Below are positions 8,874-15,832 of a stretch of 32,465 nucleotides of DNA, one piece after another. Each line of letters opens with the position of its first letter. Positions within the stretch are counted from its first letter, which is position 1. This DNA is from JAWVZH01 sp033722295 (lineage in GTDB: Bacteria; Bacteroidota; Bacteroidia; Chitinophagales; Saprospiraceae). A program made the translations under genes and the position numbers. The notes beneath the pieces were generated by a model. That model did no database searches. It saw nothing but the letters and a program-made list of their open reading frames with translations, and had not been told where the DNA came from. The stretch is from positions 1 to 32,465 of the forward strand of contig JAWVZH010000012.1 in the NCBI GenBank assembly GCA_033722295.1. The letters are read 5' to 3'.

Positions 8874-9878
8874 ATGAGATGTATTTTTCTGATGGCCTTT
8901 CTTTGCTCAATCACACTCATTAAGGGACACCCTTCCTACGGCATCGCCGTAGACCACAACCGGAATATTTATTTCGCTGACATCTTGCACAATGGTCGGG
9001 GATCTATCTGGAAGTTGACCCACCATGGTGAATTACATCTGGTACTCAAAGACTTTCATTCCCATAATTTGACGCTCGATACCGCAGGAAATATTATCAC
9101 CGGACAGGGTGAAGGACAACACACATTTTTAAGACTCTGCAAGTCAGGTGAACGTGATACGATCTTTGATACACGGGATCCTGAATTATTCACCGGTGAT
9201 ATATCGGGCTATGACAGGTGGGGGAATGCCTACTTTGTTCATGAAGATCAATTGTGGAAGGTGAATCCAAACGGTCCCCCGCTGCGTGTAAGTGATGAAC
9301 GCATCACATGGCCTCGAAGCATCTACGTGGATGATGAAGGGCTGGTTTATATTACAGACATTGGAGAGGCGAATGGGCGTCTCATAAGAATGGATCCAGG
9401 GAATGGAGAACATGAGGTTCTAGCCAGTGACCTGATAACGGAACTGGGCCGTCCCTTGGACAAACACAATGACATTTTGGGCGGCGTGACAAAAGGTTGC
9501 GACGATCTTACCTACGTAACTGAATATGCTGGAAGGCGCGTGATTCAGATCGATCACTCTGGATCAGCCAGAACATTTTACAGATCATCTGGAGAATGGA
9601 TTCCTACTGGATTGGACTTTTTTTCGGGAGATGCTTATATCATGGAGTATAGATTTGGCAAAACAGGGATGATGGGACCGCAGATCGTTAAGGTCACAGA
9701 GAGCGGCACAAGAAGTATAATATTCAATTTTGAAGGGTATTCGAGTTACGATGAGGTGCCATCAAGGCAAGTCGACCGGTTTGGCCTTTCGGGTGTGACT
9801 CTTCTGTTAATGATATTATTGATTAACTGTATCTCTGTTTTAACATTAGGAAGTGTCATAAGACGAGATCTGCCATAA
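8874..9878 (+). CDS. Secreted NHL/SMP-30-like beta-propeller protein with C-terminal membrane segment
   Basis: 334 aa. A short signal peptide (about 1-19: IFLMAFLCSITLIKG) is followed by propeller-type repeats with the pattern 'GIAVDHNRNIYFAD', 'LTLDTAGNIITGQG', 'GYDRWGNAYFVHEDQLWKV', 'SIYVDDEGLVYITD' and 'RRVIQIDHSG'. These fit NHL/SMP-30/gluconolactonase-like six-bladed propellers. Clear lactonase metal ligands are not obvious, so an enzyme function is not claimed. The last 34 residues form a hydrophobic helix (GVTLLLMILLINCISVL) ending in RRDLP, a likely membrane anchor or sorting tail instead of a T9SS domain. The gene follows the susCD terminator, so it is probably a separate transcription unit. 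ATG 8874 is the only start that keeps the signal peptide. Confidence 0.75.
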   Translation: MRCIFLMAFLCSITLIKGHPSYGIAVDHNRNIYFADILHNGRGSIWKLTHHGELHLVLKDFHSHNLTLDTAGNIITGQGEGQHTFLRLCKSGERDTIFDTRDPELFTGDISGYDRWGNAYFVHEDQLWKVNPNGPPLRVSDERITWPRSIYVDDEGLVYITDIGEANGRLIRMDPGNGEHEVLASDLITELGRPLDKHNDILGGVTKGCDDLTYVTEYAGRRVIQIDHSGSARTFYRSSGEWIPTGLDFFSGDAYIMEYRFGKTGMMGPQIVKVTESGTRSIIFNFEGYSSYDEVPSRQVDRFGLSGVTLLLMILLINCISVLTLGSVIRRDLP

Positions 9879-9975
9879 AGGACATAGAACGCTCCATTTT
9901 CACCGGTCTTATTCTCAAGGTTAAAGGAATGTTAAATAACTGATCATCAGCTATAACTACCCAATAAGGTAGTGG

Positions 9976-10003
9976 TTTCAGCGTATTGTCTAATGTACTT
10001 TTG
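9976..10003 (+). promoter_or_regulatory. Bacteroidota-type promoter before the TonB-domain gene
   Basis: TACTTTTG (9996-10003) matches the Bacteroidota -7 consensus TAnnTTTG exactly. A TTTC (9976-9979) 16 nt upstream is a plausible -33 element. The inferred start site is near 10010. An ACTACC/GGTAGT inverted repeat (9956-9961 / 9968-9973) lies at about -50 and could be an activator site. A start near 10010 would exclude the upstream in-frame TTG at 9986 as the translation start. Confidence 0.5.
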
Positions 10004-10035
10004 TACACAGAGAGTTTTTTTATTATTAGCAGAAT

Positions 10036-10074
10036 AAAAGAGGTATGTTGTAAAGCAGTGTACCTCTTTTTCTT
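10036..10074 (+). terminator. Terminator-like hairpin in the leader of the TonB-domain gene
   Basis: AAAAGAGGTA (10036-10045) and TACCTCTTTT (10061-10070) are a perfect 10-bp inverted repeat with a 15-nt loop. The T-rich tract continues as TCTTTC. It lies about 25-60 nt after the inferred start site and before the TonB-domain coding sequence, so it would act as a leader attenuator or end a short RNA of about 65 nt. It could also be a delayed terminator for the propeller gene that ends at 9878. Confidence 0.6.
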
Positions 10075-10102
10075 TCTGACCGAAAATGTCGAACTTCCCC
10101 AT

Positions 10103-10522
10103 GTGAAAAGGGAGAAAAAAGATAAGAACTTCATACACAAACCGATCTATCCCGGTGGCAATGAAGCCTTCAAGAGTTTTGTTAAAGCTGAACTCAAATA
10201 TCCAGAGGAGGCTGTGAAAAATAAGATCGAGGGAACTGTCAGGGTGAGATATGAGATCGATTATGAGGGTAAGGTTATCAAGACCAGGGTCATTTCCGGG
10301 ATTGGATATGGGTGTGATGAAGAAGCAGAGCGCATTATCAGAAAACTAAAATTCCAGGTTCCTAAACATAGAGGTGTCAAGGTTCTTTTCCACAAGACCA
10401 CCAACATACACTTTCGACTTCCTAAAAAGAAAGAGATGTCCCTGAAGTACAGTTATTCCAGTTCTGAACCCAATGAAAAGAACAGAACCGAAAACGGATA
10501 CACGTACACTGTTGAATTCTAG
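10103..10522 (+). CDS. Short stand-alone TonB C-terminal-domain protein
   Basis: 139 aa from GTG 10103. The TonB C-terminal fold is clear: KPIYPGGNEAFKSFVKAELKYPEEA, IEGTVRVRYEIDYEGKV, IGYGCDEEAERIIRKLKF, then a strand ending in NIHFRLP, and a polar tail rich in Ser, Glu and Asn. The proline-rich periplasmic linker and the N-terminal anchor helix of a true TonB are absent. The frame is open from TTG 9986 but contains no ATG. GTG 10058 lies in the hairpin loop, and upstream starts would precede the inferred transcription start, so 10103 is a compromise. Such minimal TonB-C proteins occur in Bacteroidota; the role is unknown, possibly binding a TonB-dependent receptor. It could also be the remnant of a longer tonB gene. 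Confidence 0.65.
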   Translation: MKREKKDKNFIHKPIYPGGNEAFKSFVKAELKYPEEAVKNKIEGTVRVRYEIDYEGKVIKTRVISGIGYGCDEEAERIIRKLKFQVPKHRGVKVLFHKTTNIHFRLPKKKEMSLKYSYSSSEPNEKNRTENGYTYTVEF

Positions 10523-10524
10523 CC

Positions 10525-10615
10525 TCTATCCTCCATAGTCCAATATCCATAGTCCAATATCCAGGCTCCATCTTCCAGGTTCCATCTCCCAGGATTCCAT
10601 TTCCATTTCTCCCTG
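10525..10615 (+). repeat. 7-bp periodic tandem repeat array (TCCANNN, about 13 units)
   Basis: The sequence falls into consecutive 7-mers: TCTATCC, TCCATAG, TCCAATA, TCCATAG, TCCAATA, TCCAGGC, TCCATCT, TCCAGGT, TCCATCT, CCCAGGA, TTCCATT, TCCATTT, CTCCCTG. The 14-bp unit made of TCCATAG plus TCCAATA is repeated exactly (10532-10545 and 10546-10559). The array begins three bases after the TonB-domain stop codon. It is pyrimidine-rich on this strand and has no convincing ORF. Heptameric short tandem repeats are known in other bacterial groups such as cyanobacteria; the function here is unknown. Confidence 0.8.
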
Positions 10616-10800
10616 CCATCATATACCTTTATGAGGCTTAATTGTGTGCAGACTTTGAAGATCTTGATCAGTCCCTTTATCACCTAAGGGATACTACCCG
10701 CCTTACATATTATTTCAGGGATTTATCAGATAGGCCGAAGTTGGCATCCATTTTGCATGTATATAGAAGATTTTTAATATAAACCGATTTAAAAGAGGCA
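10616..10800. other. Intergenic region upstream of the orphan response regulator
   Basis: No gene is seen. There is a TCCCTT/AAGGGA inverted repeat (10672-10677 / 10686-10691), followed by ACTACCC (10693-10699), the half-site also found before the kinase gene and before the TonB-domain gene. A TTGG at 10741 and TATATAGA at 10760 might be a weak promoter, but the match to TAnnTTTG is poor. Confidence 0.35.
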
Positions 10801-11481
10801 ATGAAAGTATTTGATGTAGTCCTGGCTGACGATCATAAACTTTTCGTTGAGGGGATGAAGGCCATTCTCGAAGGACTGAATGGTCAATATAGATTCAACC
10901 TGGTCGGCATAGCACACGACGGATCTTCATTACAGGAACTTTTGAAAACTGTCAGTTGCCAGATCGTACTACTTGATTTGAATCTACCTGACATCAATGG
11001 TATCGAATTGATACCAGTCATTAAAGACAACTATCCAAAGACACTCATCATTGTGATCAGTGGTTATGGAGAGCCCAAGCTTGTCAGGAAGGCCTTTAAG
11101 AACGGTATCGATGGATATCTTCTGAAAAACTCAAGCCTCAAAGAATTGCAAAAAGGATTTGTGGAAGTGATAAGCGGCAGACCTTATTGGGGAGAAGGAC
11201 TCAGACTTTCTCCGATCAAGACAAACGGAAGTCGCGATAAGAATCGAAACAAATCCCGAGGCCTGTTCGAAGATAAATTTACAATTAAGCAACAGCTGAC
11301 CAGGAGAGAATCAGAGATCTTATCTCTCATCTCCCAGGCTCAGTCCAATAAAGATATAGCAAGCGAACTTTTTATCAGTCCCGAAACTGTGAGTGTCCAC
11401 AGAAAGAATATAATGAGAAAGCTGGGCGTCAACAGTACCGCGAGCCTGATAAAATTCGCTTTGGATCATAACCTGATCTAA
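10801..11481 (+). CDS. Orphan NarL/LuxR-family response regulator
   Basis: 226 aa. The receiver (about 1-125) has acidic residues Asp10-Asp11 (LADDHKLF), phosphoacceptor Asp59 (LLDLNLPDING) and the conserved Lys in GYLLKNSS. A polar linker (about 140-160: NGSRDKNRNKSRG) joins it to a LuxR HTH: LTRRESEILSLI...IASELFISPETVSVHRKNIMRKLGV. No histidine kinase gene adjoins it, unlike the regulator at 3342. It lies upstream of the surface-protein cluster and might control it, but that is only positional inference. ATG 10801 begins directly at the receiver and is preceded by AAAAGAGGC, a reasonable ribosome-binding sequence. Confidence 0.93.
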   Translation: MKVFDVVLADDHKLFVEGMKAILEGLNGQYRFNLVGIAHDGSSLQELLKTVSCQIVLLDLNLPDINGIELIPVIKDNYPKTLIIVISGYGEPKLVRKAFKNGIDGYLLKNSSLKELQKGFVEVISGRPYWGEGLRLSPIKTNGSRDKNRNKSRGLFEDKFTIKQQLTRRESEILSLISQAQSNKDIASELFISPETVSVHRKNIMRKLGVNSTASLIKFALDHNLI

Positions 11482-11494
11482 AAAACTCACACCT

Positions 11495-11514
11495 GATCGT
11501 CCCGAAAGACGATC
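11495..11514 (+). terminator. Hairpin after the orphan regulator gene
   Basis: GATCGTC (11495-11501) / GACGATC (11508-11514) with loop CCGAAA, 13 nt after the stop codon. It is followed by a C-run rather than a T-run, so it may stabilise the mRNA end instead of acting as a classical terminator. A second small stem, TCTCC/GGAGA (11552-11565), lies further on. Confidence 0.45.
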
Positions 11515-11639
11515 CCCCCCACAATTAATAACCAACACCATTAGAGATTACTCTCCTGCGGGAGAAGAATGTCACGATGCCTTCGTGCCTCGTGTGCAAT
11601 ACAAAAATTGATTTTAAAACCATTAACCGATTTAATCAC

Positions 11640-14600
11640 ATGAAAACTAAATGCCCTACACCAAAATGTTTTCAAACGGTCCTCAGGCATACGACATATG
11701 TCCTATCAGTGATATGCCTCCTGGGAGGCATGAACAAGCTGAGCGCACAATGTCCTTTAGCCTGTAATGACCTTATCCAGGTTTCTGTAGACAGTAATTG
11801 TACTGCACTGGTGACTCCCGATATGTTGTTGGAAGCACCTGGTGACAGTACGGTTTGTGACTACATGATAACCCTGTTTGATGAAAATGACAATCCTCTT
11901 CCCGATGATATTATCCGGAGAGATCAGGTAGGAAAAACCATCAAAGCCAGAGTCGAATTGGGAGCCAATTCATGCTGGAGCCTTATCAGAGTAGAAGATA
12001 AGACGGCACCATTCATAGAATGTTCTGTTCCCGATACAGTGATGTGTAATGTCGACAATTATCTGATCTCAAATGATACCGTCATTGAGAATTGTGACGT
12101 TGCTGACACCATTATTGTGAGCGACGAGTTTATAGATTTTCCTTGCGACTCCGCATTTAGTGGAGTCAGGATCATTTGCAGATTCTATGTTGACGCATGG
12201 GGCAACGCGTCCGATACTTGCTGTCACAGAATATACTTTTCACGCCCTCAACTGGAGGAGATCGATTTTCCAGCTGATACGATATTCACATGTGACAATT
12301 TCCCGGGTGCTGATCCTTCTATAACCGGTGTGCCAACATGGAATGGTGTGCCACTCTATCCGGATCGTGGGGTATGCGAGATCAATATCTCGTACAAGGA
12401 TGATACCCTGGACATTTGTCCGGAAAGTTATAAGATCATCAGGGAATGGTTGGTCTATGACTGGTGTCTGCCTTCCACGGGCAACAATCCGCGTCTGGAA
12501 TACCAGGTCATTAAGATCGTTGATGAAGAAGGTCCTGTCGTTTACTGCCCAACGGCTGATCGACACAGAGATACGACATCATCTGATATTTGGACCTGTA
12601 CAGGAACGTATGTCCTGCCGGAACCTATTGTTCTGGATTCTGCCAATCAACCTATACTGGATAGTGGGGCTATCTATATCATATCCGAGTGTTCTGAAGT
12701 TTCTTATACGGTAAAACATGTTCCGGCGGATGAACCGGACGATTGTACGCCAGATCCCAATGTGATTCCATCGGACAAGAATATAACTTTTGATAGACGT
12801 TTGAACAGATTTGTAGCGACTGATCTGCCTATTGGCTGTAATTGGTTCTACTACACCTTTACGGATGAATGTGGAAATACAACACAATGCGTGTTTGATA
12901 TATATGTGGAAGACGACGTGCCACCCGTGGCCGTTTGCGATGAACATACCATAGTCTCTCTTGGTATCGATGGAACGGCCAAAGTGTATGCCACGTCACT
13001 TGATGATGGCAGCTGGGACAATTGTGAGTTGGATACCATGTTGGTGAGAAGGATGGACTTTGGAAGACCATGTGGAAATGACATCAGGGACTATAGGAAC
13101 TATGTAGAGTTCTGTTGTGCCGATGATGGACAGACAAGAATGGTCGAATTCGTAGTGTGGGATGCCTCAGGTAACTCTAATACTTGTATGGTGGAAGTTG
13201 AGGTACAGGATAAAATGCCACCTATCGTTACCTGTCCTCCGAATATTACGGTCAGCTGTGATTTTGACAGGTCCGACCTCAGTGTATTCGGTACAATTGT
13301 CAATGCGAGATTCAATCAGGTAAGAAAACCGATAGTGATCGACGATCCTTATGTGCAATTCTCTGGACCGGCGCTTGATGGTGAGTATTATGACAATTGT
13401 ATTGCCACATTCCGGGTCGAAGAAGTGGACAGTGTGGAATGCGGCAACGGCGAAATTTACAGAACTTTCATAGTGACTGATAAGAATGGCCGTGAAGCAA
13501 GATGTACTCAGGTGATCACAGTAAGGGATTTCGAACCGTTCGAGATCATTCCTGATGACTGGCCTGATAACTATACGTCATCGACTACTTGCGCCAACGA
13601 TCTGGATCTTGATCCTTCCGTAACGGGAGAGCCACGTATCCGAAATGAGGACTGCGGTTCGATCTTCGTCGGTTATGATGACCAGGTCTTCAATATAGAG
13701 CCTGACGCATGTCTTAAAGTGTTGCGTAAGTGGACTGTGATAGACTGGTGTTATTATGATCCTAACTCGAGGGAACCTGAAGGAGTCTGGACACATACCC
13801 AGGTGATAAAAATTACGAATTCAATACCACCGACGTTTACGAGTAGCTGTGATGATCAGGAATTCGATCTGTTTGGTGCCAAGTGTACCGAGGACATCAG
13901 GTTGACAGCAACAGCAACTGATGACTGTACGGCGGAAGAAGATATAAGATGGAGATGGCACCTGGATGTCGATAATGACGGTATTCCTGATACTTCAGGT
14001 ACTGGAAATGATTTCGTAATTACGCTTACTGCGGGGGATTATGAGATCTGGTGGACGGCCATCGACCAATGTGATAATGAAAGTAAATGTCACTATAACT
14101 TTAGTGTCATAGACAAAAAGAAGCCTACCCCTTATTGTCGTACCGGCATCAACACCGTGCTTATGGAGCGGTCCATGTCAGTGACGATCTGGGCAAAGGA
14201 TTTCGACATTGCCAGTGAAGACAATTGTACAGCACCCGAAGATCTGGAATTTGCCTTCCTTATCAATGGTGTATTTGAACCGAGTATGACCTTCGATTGC
14301 AACGATTTGGGTATTCAGACCATCAGGATGTATGTGATCGATGAAGCAGGCAACTTTGATTATTGCGAGACGACCATAGATATTCAGGATCCGAACAATA
14401 TCTGTGGTACTGCAAATATTGTATCTGTAGGTGGATACATCAGGACAAATGTGGGCGATGATGTGAAGGATGTTACTGTCAATTTGATAAAAAAGAGTAA
14501 CAACCTTATCAAATCTACGACCACTGGAGCTGACGGTTTCTTCACCTTCGACGATGTCTATACAGAATCGTCCTACATTCTGGAGGCGGAGAAAAATGAC

Positions 14601-15647
14601 AAGCCACTCAATGGCGTGAGTACCAAGGACCTCGTGCTGATCCAGCGATACCTGCTGGGTATGCAGCCTATGGCCAACGGTTACCAGATGATCGCCGCGG
14701 ATGCAAACAATAATGAAGAAGTAACGGCAGCCGATATTGCGGAGTTGAGAAAGCTCATTCTTGGTAATATCGCAGGATTCAGAAATGGACAGAATTCGTG
14801 GAGATTTGTGAATGCCGGGTCCGTGCCGCCAGTACATAACCCGTTTCCATTCAATGAAAGCATGAACTATGACAATCTGAGTAGCGATAAGATGTCATCA
14901 AACTTCAAGGCTGTCAAAATTGGTGATATCAACGGAGATGCCGAGGTCAATGCGACCGGTAATTCTACACGAGGAGGTGGGTCTGACTGGATGATCACGA
15001 TCGAAGACAGGGAATTCGAAGCACAGGAGTGGGTCGAAGTGCCCGTCTATGCTGAGGCAGGAGAACTGGTGGGAATGCAGATGACCCTGGACCTTCAGAA
15101 CAGTTCACTTTCTGTGGAAGATGTGGTCTCCGGACAAATGGATATTTGTGATGAATGTTATAGAATTGATGAAGGCTTGCTCACAATTTCATGGTATGAT
15201 GTGTATCCCGTGGAATTGAACGACAAAGACCCTATATTTACTCTGATATTCAGATCAGAAACCTCGGGTGATCTGTCCGACGCTCTCGAAGTAACATCCG
15301 ATGTCACCACAGCTGAAGCGTACCGTGATATCGATGATGTGATGAATGTAAGGTTGAGTGTAAAGAAAACGCGGACGACCCAACTTCCATACGCCTTGTA
15401 TCAAAACGTACCGAATCCATTTACGTCATCGACGGTCATTGGATTTAGCGTACCGACTTCACAGGATGTAAAGTTGACTATATTTGATGTGAGCGGAAAA
15501 GTACACCAGGTGTTGGAAGGACATTTTGAAAAAGGCTATCATGAATTTATGATAGATAGCGATAAGTTGAATGTTGAAGGTGTTCTGTACTACCAGTTGA
15601 GCGCTGGAACGTATACATCCACACGTAAGATGCTGATGTTACGTTAA
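11640..15647 (+). CDS. Large T9SS-secreted surface protein: HYR-like modules, dockerin-like, cohesin-like, type A sorting domain
   Basis: 1335 aa from ATG 11640, chosen because it starts the signal peptide (1-36, ending KLSA|Q); an in-frame ATG at 11577 would add 21 residues. The body (38-about 920) is Cys-rich beta-sandwich modules with HYR-like joints (VEDKTAPF, VEDDVPPVAVC, VQDKMPPIVTC) and the WTVIDWCYYDP-type motif (about 262 and 689). The C-terminal cassette has a small beta-sandwich (about 930-985), a dockerin-like module (about 988-1046) with a good loop D1021ANNNEEVTAAD1032 and a degenerate first loop, an extra DINGD loop (1096-1100), and a cohesin-like module (about 1110-1245, VGMQMTLDL). 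It ends in a T9SS type A sorting domain (1249-1335: YQNVPNPFTSSTVIGF...RKMLMLR). It should be exported by T9SS and anchored or released at the surface. The ligand is unknown; an adhesive or structural role is likely. Confidence 0.9.
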   Translation: MKTKCPTPKCFQTVLRHTTYVLSVICLLGGMNKLSAQCPLACNDLIQVSVDSNCTALVTPDMLLEAPGDSTVCDYMITLFDENDNPLPDDIIRRDQVGKTIKARVELGANSCWSLIRVEDKTAPFIECSVPDTVMCNVDNYLISNDTVIENCDVADTIIVSDEFIDFPCDSAFSGVRIICRFYVDAWGNASDTCCHRIYFSRPQLEEIDFPADTIFTCDNFPGADPSITGVPTWNGVPLYPDRGVCEINISYKDDTLDICPESYKIIREWLVYDWCLPSTGNNPRLEYQVIKIVDEEGPVVYCPTADRHRDTTSSDIWTCTGTYVLPEPIVLDSANQPILDSGAIYIISECSEVSYTVKHVPADEPDDCTPDPNVIPSDKNITFDRRLNRFVATDLPIGCNWFYYTFTDECGNTTQCVFDIYVEDDVPPVAVCDEHTIVSLGIDGTAKVYATSLDDGSWDNCELDTMLVRRMDFGRPCGNDIRDYRNYVEFCCADDGQTRMVEFVVWDASGNSNTCMVEVEVQDKMPPIVTCPPNITVSCDFDRSDLSVFGTIVNARFNQVRKPIVIDDPYVQFSGPALDGEYYDNCIATFRVEEVDSVECGNGEIYRTFIVTDKNGREARCTQVITVRDFEPFEIIPDDWPDNYTSSTTCANDLDLDPSVTGEPRIRNEDCGSIFVGYDDQVFNIEPDACLKVLRKWTVIDWCYYDPNSREPEGVWTHTQVIKITNSIPPTFTSSCDDQEFDLFGAKCTEDIRLTATATDDCTAEEDIRWRWHLDVDNDGIPDTSGTGNDFVITLTAGDYEIWWTAIDQCDNESKCHYNFSVIDKKKPTPYCRTGINTVLMERSMSVTIWAKDFDIASEDNCTAPEDLEFAFLINGVFEPSMTFDCNDLGIQTIRMYVIDEAGNFDYCETTIDIQDPNNICGTANIVSVGGYIRTNVGDDVKDVTVNLIKKSNNLIKSTTTGADGFFTFDDVYTESSYILEAEKNDKPLNGVSTKDLVLIQRYLLGMQPMANGYQMIAADANNNEEVTAADIAELRKLILGNIAGFRNGQNSWRFVNAGSVPPVHNPFPFNESMNYDNLSSDKMSSNFKAVKIGDINGDAEVNATGNSTRGGGSDWMITIEDREFEAQEWVEVPVYAEAGELVGMQMTLDLQNSSLSVEDVVSGQMDICDECYRIDEGLLTISWYDVYPVELNDKDPIFTLIFRSETSGDLSDALEVTSDVTTAEAYRDIDDVMNVRLSVKKTRTTQLPYALYQNVPNPFTSSTVIGFSVPTSQDVKLTIFDVSGKVHQVLEGHFEKGYHEFMIDSDKLNVEGVLYYQLSAGTYTSTRKMLMLR

Positions 15648-15672
15648 TGGTTATGAACAGCTAAAAGTGTTT

Positions 15673-15710
15673 CAAAGCCTAGACTTGTCTTCAGACGAGT
15701 CCGGGCTTTG
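15673..15710 (+). terminator. Two-part hairpin after the 1335-aa surface protein gene
   Basis: Outer stem CAAAGCC (15673-15679) / GGCTTTG (15704-15710); 2x2 internal loop; inner stem GACTTGTC (15682-15689) / GACGAGTC (15694-15701) with one G-U pair and a TTCA loop. It begins 25 nt after the stop codon. The downstream tail is only weakly T-rich, so termination efficiency is uncertain. Confidence 0.6.
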
Positions 15711-15785
15711 GGCATATTTGGACTTTTGGCATTCTCAGGCGTTTAAATATGAGCCAAACTCGACATATAATGAAAGAGATATTTT

Positions 15786-15793
15786 TACCTTTG
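15786..15793 (+). promoter_or_regulatory. TAnnTTTG promoter motif before the cohesin-like/CHU_C gene
   Basis: TACCTTTG matches the Bacteroidota -7 consensus. No clear -33 element is seen. Transcription from about 15800 would support translation from ATG 15812 or 15833 rather than the far-upstream ATG 15749. Confidence 0.35.
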
Positions 15794-15832
15794 TTTAGTC
15801 AAACTATAGACATGAACGAACGATTACCGCAT

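Noticed and set aside
9986..10102. Upstream in-frame extension of the TonB-domain gene from TTG 9986
   Set aside because: It would start before the inferred transcription start, run through the terminator-like hairpin, and encode no TonB-like anchor.
10525..10615. CRISPR array
   Set aside because: The period is 7 bp with no spacer-length intervals and no cas genes; it is a short tandem repeat.
10422..10622. Minus-strand ORF of 66 aa across the heptamer array
   Set aside because: Its sequence is just the repeat read backwards, and it overlaps the end of the TonB-domain gene.
14178..14837. Long minus-strand ORF (219 aa) inside the 1335-aa gene
   Set aside because: It lies wholly antisense to the dockerin-like cassette of a well-supported gene, its translation shows no domain or signal peptide, and every other gene here is on the plus strand. 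It is a codon-bias shadow.
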